The translations under genes were made by a program, and so were the position numbers. From NCBI RefSeq assembly GCF_002979755.1, contig NZ_PCPP01000005.1:186001-250000 (forward strand): a DNA stretch of 64,000 bases, given 5' to 3'. Origin of the DNA: Chryseobacterium culicis (lineage in GTDB: Bacteria; Bacteroidota; Bacteroidia; Flavobacteriales; Weeksellaceae). The notes under the pieces are model-generated. The model had not been told where the DNA came from, made no database searches, and worked only from the letters and a program-made list of their open reading frames with translations. Below, piece after piece: positions 1 to 6,932 of the stretch (the first letter of the stretch is position 1; each line of letters begins with the position of its first letter).

Positions 1-349
1 CATCCGAATACTCATTAATGTACACCAGCCTCGTAATTCCTGCCTGCAAAATCAGCTTGCTGCATTCTTTACAGGGAGACAGCGTCAGATATAACGTTGC
101 CCCTTTTGCAGATTGAGTGGAAGCTGCTAGTTTTAATATAGCGTTGGCTTCCGCATGCAATACGTACCAGTGTGTTTTCCCTTCTCCATCTTCACAGCAG
201 TTTTCGAATCCCGAAGGAGTCCCGTTGTAACCATCTGAAATAATCATCCTATCTTTTACGATAAGAGCTCCCACCTGTTTTCTCTTACAGTAGGAGAGTT
301 TTGCCCATTCCTGAGCCATTTTTAGATAAGCTTTATCAAACTTATTCAT
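1..349 (-). CDS. dCMP/deoxycytidylate deaminase, 3' end cut off by window edge
   Basis: Zinc-dependent cytidine/deoxycytidylate deaminase of the dCMP deaminase/ComEB family, which makes dUMP from dCMP for thymidylate synthesis. The ATG at 347-349 opens a frame of 116 codons that runs off the left edge without a stop. The zinc site is visible: HAEAN (residues 65-69, with the His ligand and the catalytic Glu) and SPCKEC (91-96, the two Cys ligands). The segment with CC near residue 51 and NGTPSG near 42 is typical of dCMP deaminases rather than free cytidine deaminases. The gene is transcribed away from the window and ends outside it. The family assignment is secure. The exact substrate is inferred from the family. 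Confidence 0.9.
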   Translation of the reverse strand, partial: MNKFDKAYLKMAQEWAKLSYCKRKQVGALIVKDRMIISDGYNGTPSGFENCCEDGEGKTHWYVLHAEANAILKLAASTQSAKGATLYLTLSPCKECSKLILQAGITRLVYINEYSD

Positions 350-403
350 ACCGCAGCATTGTTTTTTTTCGAAATAATTTGGATTAAAATCTTTTAGAAA
401 GAT

Positions 404-1171
404 TTAGAAGTTAGGTTTTCTCTTCTCTAGAAACGCAGTAACTCCTTCTTTCTTATCTTCCATGTCAAAAAGTTCGCCGAAATATTTGATTTCAGCTTCA
501 AAACCTTTCTCCGTGTCAGATAAATTCACGGCATTTATAGCCTTGGAGATTGCCATTGGTGAATTGTAGGCAATCGTGTTTGCTAATTCTTTCGTTTTGG
601 TTAATAATTCTTCAATAGGATATACTTCATTAACCAGTCCGATCTCTTTTGCTTTTTGAGCAAGGATCATTTTGGCAGAGAAGATCATTTCATTGGCAAT
701 ACCTTTTCCTACAAGCTTTGGAAGCCTTTGCGTTCCTCCATATCCTGGAATCAGTCCAAGAGTTACTTCAGGAAGCCCTAATCTGGCGTTTTCCGATGCA
801 TATCTGATGTGGCATGCCATGGCAAGCTCTAAACCTCCTCCCAATGCAAAACCGTTTACGGCTGCAATGACAGGTTTAGACATGTTTTCAATTTTGTTGA
901 ACAATGTGTTTTGTCCGTTTCTTGCAAGTTCTTCAGCTTTTTCCTGTCCGAAATCACTGAATTCCTTGATGTCAGCTCCCGCTACAAAAGATTTCTCTCC
1001 ACTACCTGTAAGGATAATTACCCTACAAGAAGTATCAGCATTAAGCTCATCCAGTGCAGTACTGATTTCCTGAATGGTTTTTGCGTTTAAAGCATTTAAA
1101 CTTTCAGGTCTGTTTATGGTAATGATAGATAATTTATCTTCTTTTTTTAATAATATGTTCTCGTAACTCAT
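404..1171 (-). CDS. Enoyl-CoA hydratase/isomerase family protein
   Basis: Crotonase-fold enzyme of 255 aa, the usual length for a single-domain enoyl-CoA hydratase, which adds water to trans-2-enoyl-CoA. The oxyanion-hole segment AGADIKEF lies near residue 65. The second core segment, NGFALGGGLELAMACH, lies near 105-120. GLPEVTLGLIPGYGGTQRL (about 132-150) carries the expected catalytic Glu in LPEVTLG. The start ATG at 1169-1171 agrees with family N-termini. Upstream lies the deaminase gene on the same strand, with a gap of about 54 bases, so co-transcription is possible. Fatty-acid or phenylacetate-type catabolism is likely, but the substrate cannot be read from sequence. Confidence 0.93.
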   Translation of the reverse strand: MSYENILLKKEDKLSIITINRPESLNALNAKTIQEISTALDELNADTSCRVIILTGSGEKSFVAGADIKEFSDFGQEKAEELARNGQNTLFNKIENMSKPVIAAVNGFALGGGLELAMACHIRYASENARLGLPEVTLGLIPGYGGTQRLPKLVGKGIANEMIFSAKMILAQKAKEIGLVNEVYPIEELLTKTKELANTIAYNSPMAISKAINAVNLSDTEKGFEAEIKYFGELFDMEDKKEGVTAFLEKRKPNF

Positions 1172-1217
1172 TTTTCCACTTTAAAATATCATCCTTTGCA
1201 AATTATGAATTTTTTAC

Positions 1218-1257
1218 AAAAAAAAGGAAAAAATATTATTTTTTTTTCCTTTTTTTT
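1218..1257. terminator. A8GG/CCT8 inverted repeat between catalase and enoyl-CoA hydratase
   Basis: A run of eight A, GG and six A is mirrored by nine T, CC and eight T around a short TATTA spacer. On the minus strand this hairpin ends in a T-run just after the catalase gene. It could act as a terminator for catalase, although the stem is almost all A-T. Confidence 0.45.
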
Positions 1258-1262
1258 AATTT

Positions 1263-1290
1263 ATCATTCCAAATAATTATTTGGAATGAT
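1263..1290. repeat. 28-bp perfect palindrome overlapping the catalase stop
   Basis: The 14-base half ATCATTCCAAATAA is followed directly by its exact reverse complement TTATTTGGAATGAT. It covers the last codons and the stop of the catalase gene. It may form a cruciform or stabilise the mRNA 3' end. No T-run follows directly in the gene's direction. Confidence 0.6.
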
Positions 1291-2764
1291 TCATCATATT
1301 TGCATCAATATTGACATTTAGCTGAGAAGCCACTTTCATGCCAAGTTCAATATTAGCACGGAAAAAGTGACACAGCTGTCGATTGATAATTTCATCTTTT
1401 TTCGGTCCGGTTATACCATTCATGCTGCCTACGATATTTTTGATCAAATGATCTCTGTCTTCTGCATTCATTGCTTTTGAATATAAAAGCCCCGGTTGAG
1501 TATAATGATCACTGTCGTTCTCATTCCTGTTGTAGCTGGCAACATGTGCACTGTCTAGCTCATATTCATAGTTTTTATAAGAGGTATCTGCTTTGATGTC
1601 ATCGAAGCTGTTGGGATGATAATTGGGCTTATCCTGATAATGGCTTGAATCGGCCATATAGCCGTCTCTCTGATAGTTGTTAACTTCAAAAGGACATCTG
1701 TTCACTTCCAGTTGATGAGAGTTTACACCTACTCTGTAGCGGTGTGCATCAGGATAAGAGAATAATCTTCCCTGAAGCATTTTGTCAGGTGAGAAGCTAA
1801 TTCCGTTAATCAGGTTGCTGGGTGAAAAAGTAGACTGTTCCACATGCGCAAAATAATTAACAGGTACTTCGTTCAGTTCCATTTCTCCTACTTCGATCAA
1901 AGGGAAGTCATCATGGAACCATACTTTGGTTACATCAAAAGGATTCCATCTGAAATCTTTTGCCTGTTCTTCGGTCATTACCTGTATAAATAAGGTCCAT
2001 TTCGGGAAATCTCCATTTTCAATAGCGTTGCAAAGATCTTCCTGCGCGAAGTCCGGGTTTTCACCAGCCATTTTTACGGCTTCTTCATCCGTGAAGTTTT
2101 TTACACCTTGTTTTGTTTTAAAATGGAATTTCACCCATACTCTTTCATTTTTATCGTTGATCATGGAGAAAGTATGAGATCCGAAACCGTGCATATGCCT
2201 GTAGCCGTGCGGAGTTCCTCTGTCTGACATTAATATAAGAACCTGATGAAGAGATTCAGGATTTAAACTCCAAAAATCCCACATCATGGTGGCACTTTTT
2301 AAATTGGTTTTGGGTACTCTTTTCTGAGTATGGATAAAGTCCGGGAATTTTTTTGCATCCTTAATAAAGAATACCGGTGTATTATTTCCTACAAGATCCC
2401 AGTTTCCGTCTTCAGTATAAAATTTTAAAGCAAAGCCTCTTGGGTCTCTTGCCGTATCTGCGCTTCCTTTTTCGCCTCCTACCGTGGAGAATCTTGCAAA
2501 CATTCTGCACGAATTTCCTACTTCTGAAAACAGTTTTGCTTTTGTGTACTGGCTGATGTCATGCGTTACGGTAAAAGTTCCGTAAGCGCCGCTTCCTTTG
2601 GCATGCACAATTCTTTCAGGAATCCTTTCCCTAACGAAATGCGCAAGATTTTCCTGAAGAATAAAGTCTTGCAGCAATACCGGGCCTCTTGGTCCTACCG
2701 TCTGTGAATCCTGATGTTCAAAATAAGGTGCGCCGTTACTTAACGTTAATTTTTTAGAATCCAT
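1277..2764 (-). CDS. Catalase (monofunctional haem)
   Basis: Haem catalase that dismutates hydrogen peroxide. The longest open frame begins at 2830, but the family N-terminus starts at MDSKKLTLSNGAPYFEHQDS, so the ATG at 2762-2764 is chosen (495 aa, the small-subunit size). The distal haem residues are visible: the His in RIPERIVHAKG (about 54) and the Asn in GNNTPVFFI (about 128). The proximal Tyr lies in LFSYPDAHRYRVG (about 335). No extra C-terminal flavodoxin-like domain is present, which fits the small-subunit clade. No signal peptide is seen, so it is cytoplasmic. It is divergent from an OxyR-type regulator. The shared 134-base gap holds promoters and a LysR-type palindrome, so peroxide-inducible control is likely. 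Confidence 0.95.
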   Translation of the reverse strand: MDSKKLTLSNGAPYFEHQDSQTVGPRGPVLLQDFILQENLAHFVRERIPERIVHAKGSGAYGTFTVTHDISQYTKAKLFSEVGNSCRMFARFSTVGGEKGSADTARDPRGFALKFYTEDGNWDLVGNNTPVFFIKDAKKFPDFIHTQKRVPKTNLKSATMMWDFWSLNPESLHQVLILMSDRGTPHGYRHMHGFGSHTFSMINDKNERVWVKFHFKTKQGVKNFTDEEAVKMAGENPDFAQEDLCNAIENGDFPKWTLFIQVMTEEQAKDFRWNPFDVTKVWFHDDFPLIEVGEMELNEVPVNYFAHVEQSTFSPSNLINGISFSPDKMLQGRLFSYPDAHRYRVGVNSHQLEVNRCPFEVNNYQRDGYMADSSHYQDKPNYHPNSFDDIKADTSYKNYEYELDSAHVASYNRNENDSDHYTQPGLLYSKAMNAEDRDHLIKNIVGSMNGITGPKKDEIINRQLCHFFRANIELGMKVASQLNVNIDANMMNHSK

Positions 2765-2827
2765 ATCATTAATGATTTGTATAAATGTTTTTCTTTTTCT
2801 AAATCCAAGTGTAAAGGTAATGAATAT

Positions 2828-2862
2828 CAAATTTACTTGAATTTTTAATTGCTAATAGCAAA
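2828..2862 (-). promoter_or_regulatory. Catalase promoter candidate (TTTG-N23-TAAATTTG)
   Basis: On the minus strand, TAAATTTG (2828-2835) fits the Bacteroidota -7 consensus TAnnTTTG exactly. TTTG (2859-2862) lies 23 bases further upstream as a -33 element. This gives a leader of roughly 55-60 bases to the chosen ATG at 2764. Confidence 0.5.
2849..2861. promoter_or_regulatory. LysR-type operator candidate (OxyR box)
   Basis: TTGCTAATAGCAA is a perfect 13-base palindrome with the T-N11-A form of LysR-family binding sites. It sits between catalase and the oxyR-like gene. It overlaps the upstream edge of the catalase promoter and lies just upstream of the regulator's own -7 box. Confidence 0.55.
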
Positions 2863-2869
2863 AACGTTA

Positions 2870-2877
2870 TATCTTTG
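2870..2877 (+). promoter_or_regulatory. -7 box for the oxyR-like gene
   Basis: TATCTTTG fits TAnnTTTG and lies 20 bases upstream of the ATG at 2898. No well-spaced TTTG element is seen upstream, which could suit an activator- or repressor-controlled promoter. Confidence 0.5.
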
Positions 2878-2897
2878 TAATAGATAATATTAATCAA

Positions 2898-3848
2898 ATG
2901 AACATTCAGCAACTGGAGTATCTTATCGCTGTTGATAAGTATAAACATTTTGGTAAAGCCGCTCAGGCGTGTTTTATTACCCAACCTACGTTAAGTGCCA
3001 TGATACAGAAATTTGAGGATGAACTGGATGTAAAGGTGTTCGACAGGACTACCCATCCGATTCGTACCACGGATGTAGGTCTTCAGATTATTGATCAGGC
3101 AAAGGTAATTATCGAATCTGTCAATGAGCTGAAAAACAAAGCTAACCTTTTGAATAATATTTTAGGAGGAACTATTAACCTGGGGATTATTCCTACGGTA
3201 TCTTCTTTCATTCTGCCAACGGAAATCTTTAAATTCCTTGAAGATAACCCGAAGATCCAGATGAATGTAAAAGAAATGACCACTGATAATATTATTAAAG
3301 CTTTGAAAGCTGGTGAACTGGATGCGGGAATTATCTCAACACCTTATGACACTGCTGACGAGTTTTATCAGGATTTCTTATTCAATGAAGAATTGATGAT
3401 TTACAGCTCCAATACGGAAGCCAACAAAAAGAATTCTTACATCATTCCGGAAGATCTGAATGTAGAGAAAGTATGGTTGCTTGAAGAAGGAAACTGTTTG
3501 AGAAACCAGTTTGAAAATATCTGTCACCTGAAAGAAAATACGTTGAAACCTAAAAATTTAGACTTCCTGGCTTCCAATATCCAGACATTGGTGCACATGG
3601 TGGATAAAGTAGGAGGAATCAGTATTCTGCCGGAATTGGCATTGAGCCAGCTTTCAGAAGAGCAGAAGAAAAATGTTTTCAGATTCAAAAAACCTTTCCC
3701 TTACCGAGAAATTAGTATTATTTACTATAAACCAACCTTTAAGCAAAAAATTATTGATGAATTATCACATTCTATCAAAACTTCTTTAGAACTTAAGCTG
3801 AATTACCACGAAAGTCCGAAAGAATTTGTAAGCATTAAGCCTCAGTAA
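2898..3848 (+). CDS. oxyR: LysR-family hydrogen peroxide sensor/regulator (OxyR-like)
   Basis: LysR-type transcription regulator of 316 aa. The N-terminal winged helix-turn-helix occupies about residues 1-60 (MNIQQLEYLIAVDKYKHFGKAA, then CFITQPTLSAMIQKFE as the recognition region). The substrate-binding-like effector domain spans about 90-300. Cysteines in the effector domain occur at NCLRNQF and ENICHLKE, close to where OxyR proteins carry their redox pair (about 199 and 208). That the two form the peroxide-sensing disulfide is inferred. The gene is divergent from catalase, the classic arrangement for this regulator, and probably controls both genes through the palindrome at 2849-2861. The start ATG follows the -7 box closely. 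Confidence 0.87.
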   Translation: MNIQQLEYLIAVDKYKHFGKAAQACFITQPTLSAMIQKFEDELDVKVFDRTTHPIRTTDVGLQIIDQAKVIIESVNELKNKANLLNNILGGTINLGIIPTVSSFILPTEIFKFLEDNPKIQMNVKEMTTDNIIKALKAGELDAGIISTPYDTADEFYQDFLFNEELMIYSSNTEANKKNSYIIPEDLNVEKVWLLEEGNCLRNQFENICHLKENTLKPKNLDFLASNIQTLVHMVDKVGGISILPELALSQLSEEQKKNVFRFKKPFPYREISIIYYKPTFKQKIIDELSHSIKTSLELKLNYHESPKEFVSIKPQ

Positions 3849-3912
3849 TGGAAATGCTTTAAAGTGATAGAAATCATCAATTTAAATAAAATTATAATTA
3901 ATAAACAAAAGT

Positions 3913-3944
3913 TTTGAGTATTACGAAAATAGTGCTTAAATTTG
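3913..3944 (+). promoter_or_regulatory. metK promoter (TTTG-N20-TAAATTTG)
   Basis: TTTG (3913-3916) and TAAATTTG (3937-3944) match the Bacteroidota -33/-7 elements with a 20-base spacer. Transcription would start near 3950, directly in front of the riboswitch candidate. Confidence 0.65.
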
Positions 3945-3954
3945 CTGACGTTTA

Positions 3955-4010
3955 TTACGAGGAAAAATTTGACCTGATTGCAACCTCTATAAAAATATGC
4001 TAAAACAGTA
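3955..4010 (+). promoter_or_regulatory. SAM-II riboswitch candidate in the metK leader
   Basis: The leader fits the SAM-II pattern. A P1 stem pairs GAGG (3959-3962) with CCTC (3984-3987), and its loop ends in ATTGCAA. A short A-rich linker follows, then the hallmark GCTAAAA (3999-4005) and CAG. CTG in the P1 loop can pair with that CAG, making the pseudoknot. The ATTGCA and GCTAAAA blocks match the conserved core of the family as known from alphaproteobacteria and Bacteroidota. A pyrimidine-rich run follows directly (4011-4020), and the metK ATG is 77 bases downstream. The element would sense S-adenosylmethionine, the product of the gene it precedes. The call rests on reading motifs, not on a covariance model search. 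Confidence 0.75.
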
Positions 4011-4086
4011 TTCTTTTTTCTGGGCAATTTTATTTCATATTTTTCTTCAACACTATTTTTTAAATCTTTAAAAACAAAAGAATTAT

Positions 4087-5367
4087 ATGTCTTATTTATT
4101 TACATCTGAATCAGTTTCAGAAGGACATCCGGATAAAATCGCCGATCAGATTTCCGATGCATTAATCGACCATTTCTTAGCCTATGATAAAGATTCAAAA
4201 GTAGCATGTGAAACTCTTGTAACGACCGGACAGGTGGTATTGGCAGGAGAAGTAAAATCAGATGCTTACCTTGATGTACAGACCATTGCCAGAGAAGTAA
4301 TCAACGGAATCGGATATACAAAAGGAGAATATATGTTTAATGGAGATTCTTGTGGAGTGATCTCTGCAATCCATGAACAGTCACCTGATATCAATCAGGG
4401 AGTTGACAGAGCCGTAAATGATGAGTCTTTTGAGGCTAAAGCAAATGCACAGGGAGCTGGAGACCAGGGAATGATGTTCGGGTATGCTACTAATGAAACG
4501 GCAAACTATATGCCTCTTGCATTAGATCTTGCTCACACAATCCTTAAAGAACTTTCTGCCATCAGAAGAGAAAATAAGGAAATCACTTACCTTCGTCCTG
4601 ATGCGAAAAGCCAGGTAACTATTGAGTATTCTGATGATCACAAACCTATCAGAATTGATTCTATCGTAGTTTCTACTCAGCACGATGACTTTGGAGCAGA
4701 AGAAGAAATGTTGAACAAGATCCGTGAGGATATCAAAAATATTCTGGTTCCAAGAGTGGTTGCACAGCAAACAGAAGAAATCAAAGCTTTGTTCAATGAT
4801 CAGATCAAATATCACATCAATCCTACAGGTAAATTCGTAATCGGAGGACCTCACGGAGATACTGGTCTTACAGGGAGAAAAATCATCGTTGATACCTACG
4901 GTGGTAAAGGAGCTCACGGAGGTGGTGCTTTCTCAGGAAAAGACCCTTCTAAAGTAGATAGAAGTGCTGCTTATGCAACAAGACATATTGCTAAAAACTT
5001 AGTGGCTGCAGGAGTGGCTGATGAAGTTTTAGTACAGGTTTCTTATGCAATTGGGGTAGCTGAACCTTGTGGTTTATATATCAACACTTATGGAACGGCA
5101 AAAGTAGATCTTCATGATGGAGACATTGCGAAAAAAGTTTCTGCTATTTTCGATTTAAGACCTTATGCTATTGAGCAGAACTTAAAATTAAGAAATCCTA
5201 TTTATCAGGAAACAGCGTCTTACGGACATATGGGTAAAGAGCATTATGTGGCTGATAAAACATTCAACAAAGGACAGAAAAACGAGATTACCTTAAAAGA
5301 TCTTGAGTTCTTTACTTGGGAAAAGCTTGACAAAGTAGAGGAAATTAAAACCGCTTTTGGAATTTAA
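4087..5367 (+). CDS. metK: S-adenosylmethionine synthetase
   Basis: Makes S-adenosylmethionine from methionine and ATP in the cytoplasm. At 426 aa it is slightly longer than the E. coli enzyme. Diagnostic segments are TSESVSEGHPDKIADQ at the N-terminus, GDQGMMFGYATNE (about residues 126-138, PROSITE-type signature 1) and GGGAFSGKDPSKVDRSAAY (about 277-295, signature 2). The gene stands alone. It has its own promoter and a SAM-II riboswitch candidate upstream, and a strong hairpin terminator downstream, so feedback control by its own product is likely. Confidence 0.98.
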   Translation: MSYLFTSESVSEGHPDKIADQISDALIDHFLAYDKDSKVACETLVTTGQVVLAGEVKSDAYLDVQTIAREVINGIGYTKGEYMFNGDSCGVISAIHEQSPDINQGVDRAVNDESFEAKANAQGAGDQGMMFGYATNETANYMPLALDLAHTILKELSAIRRENKEITYLRPDAKSQVTIEYSDDHKPIRIDSIVVSTQHDDFGAEEEMLNKIREDIKNILVPRVVAQQTEEIKALFNDQIKYHINPTGKFVIGGPHGDTGLTGRKIIVDTYGGKGAHGGGAFSGKDPSKVDRSAAYATRHIAKNLVAAGVADEVLVQVSYAIGVAEPCGLYINTYGTAKVDLHDGDIAKKVSAIFDLRPYAIEQNLKLRNPIYQETASYGHMGKEHYVADKTFNKGQKNEITLKDLEFFTWEKLDKVEEIKTAFGI

Positions 5368-5391
5368 TTTCTCTTTAAAGAATAATAAATG

Positions 5392-5425
5392 AACTGCTTT
5401 ATCTTTGGATAAGGCAGTTTTTTTT
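5392..5425 (+). terminator. Rho-independent terminator after metK
   Basis: AACTGCTTTATC pairs with GATAAGGCAGTT around a TTTG loop, followed by a run of T. Confidence 0.85.
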
Positions 5426-5452
5426 AATTTTACACCTTAATAATATAGAAAG

Positions 5453-5944
5453 ATGATGAATTTTCGAACTGTAGTTGCTGTCCTGTCCCTGTTTTTACTG
5501 AGTACATTGGTAAAAGCTCAATATACTATGCACAAAATGATCAGTGTGGGATATACTTACCAGAACCAGAGTTTTGGTGAAGTAGGTGGTAAATTGCTTT
5601 TCCTTAAAAATGATGATGTGATTTACAGATTGGGAGGATCTGCAATGATGGGATCTGTAGATTCAAAATTTGCTATTATGCCGAAACTGCAGGCTGATGT
5701 CCTTCTTAATTTTGAAAAGAATGTGGATTTCTACCACTCTTATTACTTTTTAGCCGGAGTAGAAGGAACGAATAAATATATTGCCCCTAAAATAGGAGTT
5801 ACCCTGTTTGGAATGCTGGATCTTACAGGAGGCTATGCTTTTCCCATCGGAGATACCCGATTGAATGGGAAAGAAATGAAAGGACTAAATGTTAATTTTA
5901 CATTAAATATCCCTACAGTCTTTATTCATGACATGTTTAAATGA
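5453..5944 (+). CDS. Secreted or outer-membrane hypothetical protein
   Basis: Unrecognised protein of 163 aa. The first 22 residues form a signal peptide (basic start, hydrophobic LSLFLLSTLVKAQ, cleavage after KA). The mature part is rich in alternating aromatic and glycine residues (GYTYQNQSFGEVGGKLLF, GVTLFGMLDLTGGYAF), as in small outer-membrane beta-barrels. The ATG at 5453 follows the metK terminator by 27 bases, so it has its own promoter, probably the AT-rich stretch just upstream. The next gene, an ECF sigma factor, starts about 200 bases later. No function is proposed. Confidence 0.75.
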   Translation: MMNFRTVVAVLSLFLLSTLVKAQYTMHKMISVGYTYQNQSFGEVGGKLLFLKNDDVIYRLGGSAMMGSVDSKFAIMPKLQADVLLNFEKNVDFYHSYYFLAGVEGTNKYIAPKIGVTLFGMLDLTGGYAFPIGDTRLNGKEMKGLNVNFTLNIPTVFIHDMFK

Positions 5945-6139
5945 TTTTTTTTAGATTTTTCTCTATAAAATTTAATAATAGGTTAACAGTTATTAAAAAA
6001 TTATTATATTTACATCATAATAATTGTACTACTGCCTATAGAAGAGACTCTACTCTAGAACTGTTTTGTTTATACAGCAAAGGCCAGAAGAAATATCTGG
6101 TAGAATGCCTGTCTGCAAATATTTATATTGAGAAGAGTT

Positions 6140-6730
6140 ATGAAATCAAAATCGGATAGTTTACTAATTTCCCTTTACCAGAAAGGAGACGAGGGCGCAT
6201 TATCAACCCTTATTCACCGACATCAGAGAGAACTTTTTACATTCATTTTTTACAAAATTAATGATGAAGATTTAGCCAACGATATCTTTCAGGATACTTT
6301 CATGAAGATTATTGTGATGCTGAAAGAAGGACGCTATAACGAAGAAGGTAAATTTATTCTTTGGGCAAAAAGAATTTCCCACAATTTAATCATCGATCAT
6401 TTCAGGTCTAAAGCCAAGAATATCAAAGTTTCAGAAACTACTTTTGAAACTGATGAATATTCTATTTTTGATTTGATCAGAGAGCCTTCGGAAAATATTG
6501 AAGATCAGCTTGTAACGAATCAGATTCAGGAAGATCTTTTAAGGATGTTACAGTTTTTACCACAGAATCAACAAGAGGTAATCAAACTGAGATTTTTTGA
6601 CGGCTTGAGTTTCAAAGAAATTGCAGACCATACTGAGATGAGTATTAATACAACATTGGGCAGAGTAAGATATGCACTCATAAACCTGAGAAAAATCATG
6701 GATGAAAACAACATAATATTAACCAGATAG
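6140..6730 (+). CDS. ECF-type RNA polymerase sigma-70 family sigma factor
   Basis: Two-domain sigma factor of 196 aa. Region 2 covers about residues 12-80 (LSTLIHRHQRELFTFIFYK, then DLANDIFQDTFMKII). Region 4 covers about 138-190 (LPQNQQEVIKLRFFDGLSFKEIA, then a helix-turn-helix ending in TTLGRVRYALINLRKIM). The open frame can be extended to a TTG at 6128, but the ATG at 6140 gives the usual N-terminus. The 195-base gap upstream (5945-6139) holds no convincing gene, only AT-rich leader with a possible weak -7 box TATATTTA. No anti-sigma gene follows. A 44-residue protein starts 47 bases after the stop. Target promoters are unknown. Confidence 0.88.
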   Translation: MKSKSDSLLISLYQKGDEGALSTLIHRHQRELFTFIFYKINDEDLANDIFQDTFMKIIVMLKEGRYNEEGKFILWAKRISHNLIIDHFRSKAKNIKVSETTFETDEYSIFDLIREPSENIEDQLVTNQIQEDLLRMLQFLPQNQQEVIKLRFFDGLSFKEIADHTEMSINTTLGRVRYALINLRKIMDENNIILTR

Positions 6731-6777
6731 ATAATATTTAGTGAAATTTCACGTTTTAAGGAAAACATACTTCGCTT

Positions 6778-6912
6778 ATGAAAAAAAATGACTCCTTAAA
6801 AGTGAAAACTTTGAAACCTAAGAAACAAACAATTGATTTTTTGCTGAATTTTTCTAAAAGCCTTGAAATTGTGAAAAGCAAGAGCAAAAATTATCCTATT
6901 ACAAAAAATTAA
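6778..6912 (+). CDS. Small basic protein downstream of the sigma factor (44 aa)
   Basis: ATG at 6778 to TAA at 6912 encodes 44 residues: a lysine-rich N-terminus with KPKKQTIDFLLNFSKSLEIV and a KSKSKN tail. The hydrophobic/charged pattern of the central block (IDFLLNFSKSLEIV) suggests one amphipathic helix. It was judged real because it fills the gap between two genes, lies on the same strand 47 bases after the sigma factor, and resembles small lysine-rich proteins recalled next to sigma factors in Flavobacteriia. That last point is memory, not a search. A perfect palindrome GTGAAATTTCAC (6741-6752) lies between the sigma stop and this gene. The function is unknown. A helper of the sigma factor is only a guess. 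Confidence 0.6.
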   Translation: MKKNDSLKVKTLKPKKQTIDFLLNFSKSLEIVKSKSKNYPITKN

Positions 6913-6918
6913 AATTAT

Positions 6919-6926
6919 TAACTTTG
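6919..6926 (+). promoter_or_regulatory. -7 box immediately before the YjjG-like gene
   Basis: TAACTTTG fits TAnnTTTG and ends 6 bases before the ATG at 6933, so the mRNA could be leaderless or nearly so. Confidence 0.45.
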
Positions 6927-6932
6927 TGCTGT

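Noticed and set aside
672..1073. 133-codon open frame on the plus strand inside the enoyl-CoA hydratase gene
   Set aside because: It is antisense to a confidently recognised gene and its translation shows no domain or signal. It is a by-product of codon use.
2799..2984. 61-codon minus-strand frame across the catalase-oxyR gap
   Set aside because: It covers the promoter/operator region and the start of the oxyR-like gene. No family resemblance.
3913..4086. SAM-I (S-box) riboswitch for metK
   Set aside because: The four-way junction and the typical terminator stem are absent. The short pseudoknot with ATTGCAA and GCTAAAA fits SAM-II.
5941..6159. 72-codon open frame upstream of the sigma factor
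   Set aside because: It starts inside the previous stop region, is AT-driven, has no recognisable feature, and overlaps the sigma factor start.
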